From Candidatus Competibacteraceae bacterium (GTDB lineage: Bacteria; Pseudomonadota; Gammaproteobacteria; Competibacterales; Competibacteraceae): 64,000 nucleotides of DNA. The position numbers were made by a program, and so were the translations under genes. The notes under the pieces are model-generated. The model was not told the DNA's origin. It ran no database searches and saw only the letters and a list, made by a program, of their open reading frames with translations. Positions 23,022-30,838 of the stretch are shown here, piece by piece. Where the stretch lies: NCBI GenBank assembly GCA_016712625.1, contig JADJQQ010000004.1, forward strand, positions 248,001-312,000, given 5' to 3'. Within the stretch, counting starts at the first letter, position 1; each line of letters opens with the position of its first letter.

Positions 23022-24167
23022 TCAATCTTCCAACAGCTTACCGGCTTGACGGTAGCTCAGCGGCTTCGGTCCAGCTACCTTGCAGAACTTTTGCCCCGGT
23101 CGGGCCAACCGTTCGGTCATGCGGGCGAACAAGAGACCGCTAGTTGCCGCGCGGATTTCCAGGCGAGCCATACCGAGCGGCTCGCCGAGCGGGTTCACTA
23201 ACTCCGCCACCACCTCCCCCACCGCAACCCGCTCGCCTAACTGCTTGCGATACACGAGCACACCACTTGTCGGAGCCGTCAGCACATCAACGCCTTCCAA
23301 CGGCGTCGGCTCGCAGCACGGTTGCGGCAACGGCCCCGGATCGCCGGCGATCACGCCGCGCCGTTGCAGGAAGCGCAACAATGCCGCCGCGTCGGCCGCC
23401 GCACAGTCATCGTTCACATCCGCCTGACCGCGCAGTTCCACCGTGGTCGCAAAACAGGCCAGCGGCAGTGCGGCTGCCTTTCCCAGCGCCGCGCGCAGTT
23501 TCCACCACGGTCCGGCGCACGCTTCATCAAAGGGATTACCGCCCGGCTCTTCTTCCAGCAGAATGGCCGCCGCGCCCAGTTCCGCCCCCAATGCTCGCGC
23601 CGTGTCGGCTTGCCAACGCGAGGCGTACAGGTGCAGGAGTGATTCGCAGTCACAGTGCAAATCGAAAACGTAATCCGCGTCAATCGCCAAATCGAGCAGG
23701 GCCAATTTCAGCACCGCTGTTTCTCGAACCGGCTTTTGCTCCGCCAGCACAGCCCGCAACGTTTCTCTAACCAATACGGCGTTCATCGCCGGATCGGCGC
23801 CCAACTGCCCACGCAAGCGCTCGGCGGCCGCCGCGGCCAAATCAGGAAACGCACGATTAAAATTGCCGGTGCTTTCAAAATCGAACCGTCCCAGCAGTCG
23901 GCCATTCAAGTGCTGTCCCAAGCCGACCGGATTGGCGACTGGAACCACCACGACCTCACCGATTATCCGACCTTCAGCCTGGGCCTGCTCCAGTCCCCGC
24001 AACAGATGCTGCGCCACCAGCAGGCCGGGAATTTCATCAGCGTGCAAAGCAGCTTGGAAATACGCTTTGGGCCGTGCGCCAGACGCGCCGTAATGGTGGG
24101 CCAATAACGTTCGTTCGGTACCCGGAGCGGGCGATGGCAGTGTAATTTTGCAAGTAACCGTTGGCAT
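23022..24167 (-). CDS. Succinylglutamate desuccinylase/aspartoacylase-family protein
   Basis: M14-type zinc hydrolase of the AstE/AspA family, which removes acyl groups from N-acyl amino acids. The 381 residues show the zinc ligands in AALHADEIPG and the His in FDLHCD, the catalytic Glu in TTVELRG, and a C-terminal beta domain with TAPTSGVLVYRKQLGERVAVG, which resembles a biotinyl-lipoyl-like fold. The start at 24167 is the family-like one (MPTVTCKI). It follows the RND transporter gene by 37 bp on the same strand, so it is probably in the same operon. Substrate unknown. Confidence 0.82.
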   Translation of the reverse strand: MPTVTCKITLPSPAPGTERTLLAHHYGASGARPKAYFQAALHADEIPGLLVAQHLLRGLEQAQAEGRIIGEVVVVPVANPVGLGQHLNGRLLGRFDFESTGNFNRAFPDLAAAAAERLRGQLGADPAMNAVLVRETLRAVLAEQKPVRETAVLKLALLDLAIDADYVFDLHCDCESLLHLYASRWQADTARALGAELGAAAILLEEEPGGNPFDEACAGPWWKLRAALGKAAALPLACFATTVELRGQADVNDDCAAADAAALLRFLQRRGVIAGDPGPLPQPCCEPTPLEGVDVLTAPTSGVLVYRKQLGERVAVGEVVAELVNPLGEPLGMARLEIRAATSGLLFARMTERLARPGQKFCKVAGPKPLSYRQAGKLLED

Positions 24168-24204
24168 GGTACAGATCGTTGTAGTGAGCACTTGTTCGGA
24201 AAGC

Positions 24205-27200
24205 TTATGCCGTCCCCACAATCGTTTGCGGGAACTGCTCTTGCCGCACCCGATACCAGGCGGCGTACAGCGCCGGTAGAAATAATAAGGTCAGGAGGGT
24301 GGCGACGATCAACCCACCCATAATCGCCACCGCCATCGGCCCAAAAAAAGAATTGCGCGACAAGGGCACCATCGCTAGCACCGCCGCCGCCGCCGTCAGC
24401 ACAATCGGCCGGAACCGGCGCACGGTCGATTCGACGATGGCCTCCCACTGGCTACGACCAGCGGCGATATCCTGCTGGATTTGATCGACCAGAATCACCG
24501 AGTTGCGCATGATCATGCCAAACAGGGCGATGGTGCCCAGCATCGCCACGAAACCGAACGGCTGATTGAATAGCAGCAAAAACAACGTCACGCCGATCAA
24601 CCCCAGCGGCGCGGTCAACAGCACCATCAACACCCGTGAGAAATTCTGCAACTGAATCATCAGGATCGTCAGCACCACCAGCACGAATAGCGGGATACCA
24701 GCGTTAACCGATCCTTGACCTTTGGCCGACTCTTCCACCGTGCCGCCGGTTTCCAGCCGAAAGCCATCCGGTAGCTTGGCGCGGATCGGCGCCAGCAGCG
24801 GCTCGATTTGCGCCGTCACCGTCGCCGGTTGAATTTCGCCATAGACATTGGCGCGCACGGTTATGGTCGGCAACCGGTCGCGCCGCCAGACCACGCCCGG
24901 TTCGAAGCGGTAATGAATCCGGGCCACCTGCGCGAGCGGCACGCTTTTGCCACTCGCCGTCGGCGCCACCAAATCGCCCAGCAAAGCCAGTTGCGAGCGG
25001 GATGCGGCATCCCCCCGCAGCACTACATCAATCGACTTGTCGCCATCGCGGTAGCTGGTCACCGGCAGCCCCGTCAGCCAGGTATTCAGCATCTGGGATA
25101 AATCCTGGCTGCTCAAACCCAGCAGGCGCGCTTTATTCTGGTCGATCTCAATGCTGACCATTTTGGATTGCTCGCCCCAATCCAGGTGTACGTTGGTGAG
25201 ATGGGGATTGCCGCGCATCACCTCGGCGATTTGCTCGGCGATTCGGCGCAATTGGCCCATATTCTGACCCGATAACCGAAACTGCACCGGAAAGCCGACC
25301 GGCGGCCCGTTTTCGACGCGGCTGATATTGGCGCGCAGATCGGGAAAGTCTTCCTCAAACAGTTGAATCAATCGCGCCCGCAATGCCTCGCGCGCCGGAA
25401 TATCCTGGGCCAGAATGACGAACTGGGCGTACCGTGTCGCCGGTAATTGCTGATCCAGACCCAGATAAAAACGCGGTGCTCCCCAGCCGATATAGGCAAC
25501 GAAATTATCGATCCCCGGTTCTTTTTGCAAAATCGCTTCCAGCTTGCGGACTTCCGCATCCACCGCCTTTAGCGAGGCTCCTTCTGGCAAACGTAAATCG
25601 ACCATCAATTCCAAGCGGGTCGAAACCGGAAAAAACTGCTTCTGCACCTGGCCGAAGCTGGCAATAGCCAACATAAACAGTACGATGGTGATAACCACCA
25701 CCAGCCAGCGATGCGCCACGCACCATTCGACGACCGCCCGGAAGCGCCGATAGAACGGCGTGTGATAGACCTCGTACTCGCTGTGTACGCCCGCCACCAT
25801 CTCTTCAGCGGGCTGATGGCGGGCGCGGCGCAGCCAGCGCGTCACCCATCGTAACTTGTGCGGGGCGCGTGGATCGGGTAGCAGCCGGTAGCCGAGCCAG
25901 GGAATCACCACCACCGCCGCCAGCCAGGACAACAGCAGGGCGATGGCGTTGACCTGGAAGATTGAAACGGTGTATTCGCCTGTTGCGGAGCGCGCGGTGG
26001 CGATGGGCAGGAACCCAGCGACCGTCACCAGAGTCCCGGACAGCATCGGCCCGGCGGTGCTGGTGTACGCAAACGCGGCGGCCCTCGCGCGCTCCCAGCC
26101 TTCCTCCATCTTCACCCACATCATTTCGACGGCGATGATAGCGTCATCCACTAGCAATCCCAGCGCTAGAATCAGCGAACCGAGCGAAATCTTGTGTAAG
26201 CCAATATTGAAAAACCACATCAGCAGAAACGTGGCCGCCAGCACCAGCGGAATCGACAGCGCCACCACTAGGCCGGTGCGCACCCCCAGGCTGAGCAAGG
26301 TCACGCCCAAAACGATCAGCACCGCCTCGGTTAGCGCCTTGACGAAATTGTCAATCGACCGCTTGACCACATCCGGCTGGCTTGCCACCTCCCGCAGTTC
26401 CACTCCCAGTGGCAATTCGCCCTGCAAATGCGCCATCGTGGTCCGCAGCTCGTGACCGAGTTGGATGATGTCGCCGCCAAGCGCCATCACCACCCCGACG
26501 GTAATCGCCTGTTGGCCGCCATAACGCACGCGGGGCGCGGGCGGATCGACGTAACCGCGCCGCACCTCCGCGATATCTCCAATACGCAACTGCCGCCCGC
26601 CGGCCCGAATCACCGTATCGCGCACGTCTTCCACGGTAATGAACCGGCCACTGGAGCGCAGGTAGATGCGGTCGCTGACGGTTTCGAAGAAACCCGCCCC
26701 GGCGACGGCGTTCTGCCGGGACAGGGCCTGAATCACGGTGTTGAGGTCAAGACCAAGCGTGGCGAGCTTGGCGTTGGCGATTTCGAGATAAATTTTCTCG
26801 TCCTGCTCGCCAAATAAATCAACCTTGGCGACCTGCCGCACTCGTAACAGCTCATCGCGCACGCGGTCGGCGTAATCCTTGAGTTCGGCGTAACTCAGTT
26901 CGTCCGACACGACGGCGTAAATATTGCCGTAGACATCACCGAATTCATCGTTGAAAAACGGCCCGAAAACCCCGGCGGGAAAGGTATGGCGGATATCGCC
27001 GATCTTCTTACGCACCTGATAGAACACATTGGAAATGACCGAAGCTGGCGCGGAATCCTTGGCCATAAACAGCACGATCGACTCGCCCGGTCGAGAATAG
27101 CTGATCAGGTGATCGACGTGCGGCGTTTCCTGCAACTTCTTCTCAATACGGTCGGTGAGTTGCTGTTCGATCTCGCGCGCGGTCGCGCCCGGCCACATCG

Positions 27201-27354
27201 TGCGCACCACCATGACCTTGAAGGTAAAAGGTGGGTCATCGGCCTGACCGAGATGCCGGTAACCGTAAATTCCCATCAGCGCCATCGCAAAGATAAAAAA
27301 GCCCACCAGCGCCCGATGGCGGATCGCCCATTCTGAAAGGTTAAAGCGCGTCAC
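24205..27354 (-). CDS. RND-family efflux pump permease
   Basis: Inner-membrane proton-driven exporter of the AcrB/HAE1 class. The 1049 residues have the expected 12-helix plan: TM1 at about 14-32, periplasmic loop, TM2-TM6 from about 335 with the proton-relay Asp pair in LALGLLVDDAI, the second half starting near 530 with WLVVVITIVLFML, and a final TM bundle ending PALYAAWYR. It overlaps the membrane-fusion protein gene by ATGA (27351-27354). No outer-membrane TolC partner is encoded here, so it probably uses one from elsewhere. Substrate cannot be predicted. Confidence 0.93.
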   Translation of the reverse strand: MTRFNLSEWAIRHRALVGFFIFAMALMGIYGYRHLGQADDPPFTFKVMVVRTMWPGATAREIEQQLTDRIEKKLQETPHVDHLISYSRPGESIVLFMAKDSAPASVISNVFYQVRKKIGDIRHTFPAGVFGPFFNDEFGDVYGNIYAVVSDELSYAELKDYADRVRDELLRVRQVAKVDLFGEQDEKIYLEIANAKLATLGLDLNTVIQALSRQNAVAGAGFFETVSDRIYLRSSGRFITVEDVRDTVIRAGGRQLRIGDIAEVRRGYVDPPAPRVRYGGQQAITVGVVMALGGDIIQLGHELRTTMAHLQGELPLGVELREVASQPDVVKRSIDNFVKALTEAVLIVLGVTLLSLGVRTGLVVALSIPLVLAATFLLMWFFNIGLHKISLGSLILALGLLVDDAIIAVEMMWVKMEEGWERARAAAFAYTSTAGPMLSGTLVTVAGFLPIATARSATGEYTVSIFQVNAIALLLSWLAAVVVIPWLGYRLLPDPRAPHKLRWVTRWLRRARHQPAEEMVAGVHSEYEVYHTPFYRRFRAVVEWCVAHRWLVVVITIVLFMLAIASFGQVQKQFFPVSTRLELMVDLRLPEGASLKAVDAEVRKLEAILQKEPGIDNFVAYIGWGAPRFYLGLDQQLPATRYAQFVILAQDIPAREALRARLIQLFEEDFPDLRANISRVENGPPVGFPVQFRLSGQNMGQLRRIAEQIAEVMRGNPHLTNVHLDWGEQSKMVSIEIDQNKARLLGLSSQDLSQMLNTWLTGLPVTSYRDGDKSIDVVLRGDAASRSQLALLGDLVAPTASGKSVPLAQVARIHYRFEPGVVWRRDRLPTITVRANVYGEIQPATVTAQIEPLLAPIRAKLPDGFRLETGGTVEESAKGQGSVNAGIPLFVLVVLTILMIQLQNFSRVLMVLLTAPLGLIGVTLFLLLFNQPFGFVAMLGTIALFGMIMRNSVILVDQIQQDIAAGRSQWEAIVESTVRRFRPIVLTAAAAVLAMVPLSRNSFFGPMAVAIMGGLIVATLLTLLFLPALYAAWYRVRQEQFPQTIVGTA

Positions 27355-28442
27355 GAGCGTGTGTCAGCAGCGGCGGGTTCTCGGATGACGGGCCGCACCG
27401 CTTGACCCGCCACCAATTTATGCGCGCCGACGGTGACCACCAGTTCACCCGCTTGCACACCGCTGGCCAGCACTGCTCCATCCTCGCGGTATTGGCGGAT
27501 TTCAACCGGTCGGCGTTGCGCCTTGTCATCGGCAATCACCCAAACCGCCGGCCCCTGCCCTTGATCGATTACTGCCGTTAAAGGCACCATTAGGCTGCTA
27601 TCAGGCCCGACAGGCGGCACGCTCACCTGGGCGGTCATGCCCAATCGCACCGCCGGATCGGAGTCGAGCAAGCGAATACGGGCGGTGTAGGTGCGGGTCG
27701 CGGCATCCGCCGTGGGCGCCAGCTCCCGCAATTCCGCGCGCAGTCGCAAATCCGGTTGCGCCCACAGCGTCACCGTCATGCCCCTGGCTTGGCGCAGTTC
27801 GGCTACCTGCCCTTCAGGGATGTTGATAAGGACTTCCTGTTCATTCGAGCGCGCCAGCTTGATGACCGGTTGACCGGCGCTGACCACTTGGCCGACTTCG
27901 ACTAACGCCGCGGTGACGACTCCATCGTGATCGGCGGTCAACACCGCGTAGCTGGCCTGGTTGCCGATCACCGCCAGTTGCGCTTGCGCCTGATCCCGTC
28001 TGGCTTTGGCCGCTTTATAGACCGTGGCCTTGGCGTCATAGACCGATTGCGAGATCAGTTTCTTTTCCAATAGGGCGGCGTAACGCACCTGCTCGGACTC
28101 GGCCAGGCTGAAATCGCTCGCGGCCGCCGCCAGTTGCGCTTTGGCCGCTTGCTCGTTGAGTTGCAGATCGGCGGGATCGAGCCGGGCCAGCGCCTTGCCG
28201 CGCTCCACCCGCGCGCCAACGTCGACCAGGCGGGCCACAATCTTGCCGGCGACGCGAAAAGCCAGATCGGATTCGTGGCGGGCGCGCACTTCACCGGAAT
28301 AAACCACTGGCGTGGCGTTCACTGGCATCACGCGTTGCACCAACACTGGACGAATGATGGCCGCTGGTGGAGGTGGCGTTTTATCACACCCTATCAGTGC
28401 CAGCATAACGAGCGCCAAGACGGAAAGAGCATTACGCTTCAT
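27351..28442 (-). CDS. RND efflux membrane-fusion (adaptor) lipoprotein
   Basis: Periplasmic adaptor joining the RND pump to an outer-membrane channel. The 363 residues begin with a lipoprotein signal (LALVMLALIGC), then the lipoyl half-motifs (VVYSGEVRARHESDLAFRV and VLTADHDGVVTAALVEVG), a helical hairpin at about 95-160 and beta-barrel and membrane-proximal domains. It is the first gene of the operon with the pump and the aspartoacylase-like gene, divergent from the oxidoreductase at 28601. Confidence 0.92.
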   Translation of the reverse strand: MKRNALSVLALVMLALIGCDKTPPPPAAIIRPVLVQRVMPVNATPVVYSGEVRARHESDLAFRVAGKIVARLVDVGARVERGKALARLDPADLQLNEQAAKAQLAAAASDFSLAESEQVRYAALLEKKLISQSVYDAKATVYKAAKARRDQAQAQLAVIGNQASYAVLTADHDGVVTAALVEVGQVVSAGQPVIKLARSNEQEVLINIPEGQVAELRQARGMTVTLWAQPDLRLRAELRELAPTADAATRTYTARIRLLDSDPAVRLGMTAQVSVPPVGPDSSLMVPLTAVIDQGQGPAVWVIADDKAQRRPVEIRQYREDGAVLASGVQAGELVVTVGAHKLVAGQAVRPVIREPAAADTRS

Positions 28443-28600
28443 GTTGGGCTTTGTTTCGTCAAATTACGGGCGGGAGGCGAACACATTGCAAGACTACCGT
28501 GAGATAGTAAATGATTATGGTTACCGGATGTCTATCAAGCAAATGGTTAGCAAATCATAGTGAACTATCGGTTTCCTACAATCATTTTTGGAGAATCGGG

Positions 28601-29545
28601 ATGAGCCTGACCATGAAAGCCGTGCGCATCCACGCCTATGGCGGCCCTGAAGTCTTGCATTACGAAGAACCGCCAATACCAAAACCGCAGCCCGACGATA
28701 TCCTGATTCGCGTTCGAGCGGCGGCAGTAAATCCAGTGGATTGGAAGATTCGAGAAGGTTATCTGCAAAATACCTTGAAACACCACCTACCGTTGACGCT
28801 CGGTTGGGATATCTCAGGCGACGTGGTCGAGGTCGGCCCCCAAGCCGCCGGTTTCAACATCGGCGACGAGGTGTATGCACGGCCCCACATCGAACGCGAC
28901 GGTGGCTACGCCGAATACATCGCGGTTAGGGCCAGCGAAGTCGCCCGCAAGCCAGTCACGCTGGATCACCCTCACGCCGCCGCCGTACCGCTGGCCGCCT
29001 TGACGGCCTGGCAATCGCTGGTGGAGGCCGCCCAGTTACAGGCTGGCCAAACTGTGCTGATCCACGCCGCCGCGGGTGGCGTCGGCAGTCTGGCGGTGCA
29101 ATTGGCCAAGGCGCGCGGCGCCAAGGTGATCGCCACCGCCTCGGCGCTCAATATCGGCTTAGTGACCGAACTGGGCGCTGATCAGTTTATCGATTACACC
29201 CGAACTCGCTTTGAAGAGGCGGTCAAAGCGGTGGACGTGGTGTTTGACACCATCGGCGGCGACACGCAGGCGCGTTCCTGGCAGGTGTTGAAACCGGGTG
29301 GAATCTTGGTTTCAGTGGTCAGCCCGCCCTCGAAAGCGATTGCCGCCGAACGGGGCCTGCGCCGGGCGTTCGTGTTTATCCACGCCAGCGGCGAGCAACT
29401 GACCGCCATCGCTCAGCTGATCGACGAGGGTAAAATGAAACCGCACCTTCATACGGTGCTGCCGCTCGCCGAGGCCCGCCAAGCGCACGCCATCAGCGAG
29501 GGCGGCCATGCGCGGGGTAAAATCGTTCTGCATGTCGCGGATTAA
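28601..29545 (+). CDS. NADPH:quinone oxidoreductase-type MDR protein
   Basis: Zinc-independent medium-chain dehydrogenase/reductase. The 314 residues contain the GroES-like N-domain (MKAVRIHAYGGPEVLHYEE, AAAVNPVDWKIREG) and the Rossmann fold with HAAAGGVGSLAVQLAKA. The zinc-binding Cys set of true alcohol dehydrogenases is missing, which favours quinone reductase or enoyl reductase activity. GGAG lies 7 bases before the ATG. The iron-type alcohol dehydrogenase gene follows after 27 bp, so the two may form an aldehyde- or quinone-detoxifying unit. Confidence 0.88.
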   Translation: MSLTMKAVRIHAYGGPEVLHYEEPPIPKPQPDDILIRVRAAAVNPVDWKIREGYLQNTLKHHLPLTLGWDISGDVVEVGPQAAGFNIGDEVYARPHIERDGGYAEYIAVRASEVARKPVTLDHPHAAAVPLAALTAWQSLVEAAQLQAGQTVLIHAAAGGVGSLAVQLAKARGAKVIATASALNIGLVTELGADQFIDYTRTRFEEAVKAVDVVFDTIGGDTQARSWQVLKPGGILVSVVSPPSKAIAAERGLRRAFVFIHASGEQLTAIAQLIDEGKMKPHLHTVLPLAEARQAHAISEGGHARGKIVLHVAD

Positions 29546-29572
29546 ATTTATCTTTTGTTTCAGGAAAAGCCC

Positions 29573-30733
29573 ATGCTCAATTTCACGTTTTACAATCCGA
29601 CCAAAATCTTGTTTGGCAAAGGCCAAATTGCCAAGATTGCTCGGGAAATCCCGCAAAACCAACGCATTTTGATGACCTATGGCGGCGGCAGCATCAAAAA
29701 TAACGGCGTTTACGATCAGGTGATGGCCGCCTTGGTGGGTCGGTCCGTATTGGAGTTTGCAGGCATTGAGCCGAACCCGACCTATGAAACCTTGATGGGC
29801 GCGGTCGAATTAGCCCGGCGGGAAAAGGTGGATTTCCTGCTTGCCGTCGGTGGTGGTTCGGTGATCGATGGCACCAAGTTCATTGCCGCCGCCATACCGT
29901 TCGAGGGTGAACCATGGGATATTTTGGCCAAGAACGCGCCGATCGCGCAGGCGTCGCCGTTCGGCTCAGTGCTCACGCTCCCCGCTACCGGCTCGGAAAT
30001 GAACAGCGGCTCGGTGGTGACTCGTCGCGCCACGCACGATAAGCTGGCCTTCATGCACCCGCTGGTTTATCCGCGCTTTTCAGTACTTGATCCCACGACC
30101 ACGTTCACGATGCCGCCCCGGCAAATCGGCAATGGTGTGGTCGATGCCTATACCCATATCATGGAACAGTATTTAACCTATCCGGTCAATTCGCCGATAC
30201 AGGATCGCTTCGCCGAGGGGCTATTATTAACCCTTATTGAGGAAGGTCCCAAAGCACTCGCCAATCCAGAAGATTATGAGGTCCGCGCCAATATCATGTG
30301 GGCCGCGACCATGGCGTTGAACGGACTGATCGGCGCGGGGGTGCCGGGCGATTGGGCGACCCACATGATCGGCCACGAGATCACCGCCCTCCACGGCTTG
30401 GATCACGCGCAAACGCTAGCGATCGTGCTTCCCAGCGTAATGGCGGTGAAGCGAGACCAAAAGCGCGCCAAACTGTTGCAATACGCGCAACGAGTCTGGA
30501 ACCTGTCCACCGGCGGCGAGGACGAACGGATCGACGGCGCCATCGCCAAAACCCGTGACTTCTTCGAGCGCATGGGGGTAAGAACCTATCTGCGGGATTA
30601 TGGCGTCAATAGCGACGCTGTGCCCGCCTTGGTCGGCCAACTGGAGCGACATCAACTGATCCAGTTGGGCGAGCAGCAAGATATTGATCTCGCCACCAGC
30701 CGCGCCATCCTGGAGCGGTGCGTGGCGGCCTGA
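29573..30733 (+). CDS. Iron-containing alcohol dehydrogenase (YqhD/BDH type)
   Basis: Group III NAD(P)-dependent alcohol dehydrogenase, usually reducing aldehydes. The 386 residues show FYNPTKILFGKGQI, the nucleotide loop VGGGSVIDGTKF, TLPATGSEMNSGSVV, and metal ligands in VVDAYTHIMEQY, HMIGHEITALHGLDHAQTLA. These match YqhD and butanol dehydrogenases. ATG at 29573 is preceded by AGGAAA. Co-directional with the MDR gene 27 bp upstream. Confidence 0.92.
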   Translation: MLNFTFYNPTKILFGKGQIAKIAREIPQNQRILMTYGGGSIKNNGVYDQVMAALVGRSVLEFAGIEPNPTYETLMGAVELARREKVDFLLAVGGGSVIDGTKFIAAAIPFEGEPWDILAKNAPIAQASPFGSVLTLPATGSEMNSGSVVTRRATHDKLAFMHPLVYPRFSVLDPTTTFTMPPRQIGNGVVDAYTHIMEQYLTYPVNSPIQDRFAEGLLLTLIEEGPKALANPEDYEVRANIMWAATMALNGLIGAGVPGDWATHMIGHEITALHGLDHAQTLAIVLPSVMAVKRDQKRAKLLQYAQRVWNLSTGGEDERIDGAIAKTRDFFERMGVRTYLRDYGVNSDAVPALVGQLERHQLIQLGEQQDIDLATSRAILERCVAA

Positions 30734-30818
30734 AGTTTAAGAACTCGATCCCCTCCTCCGCCAGGGAGGGGAACCCTGTCGGCGTCAAAGCAAAAAATAA
30801 TACGGCTTATCGGTCGCT

Positions 30819-30837
30819 GTTGGCGTTCAGCGCCAAC
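30819..30837. other. Hairpin between convergent genes
   Basis: GTTGGCG and CGCCAAC arms, directly after the stop of the Hsp70-like gene on the minus strand; a T-rich stretch follows further on. Possible weak terminator. Confidence 0.35.
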
Positions 30838-30838
30838 C

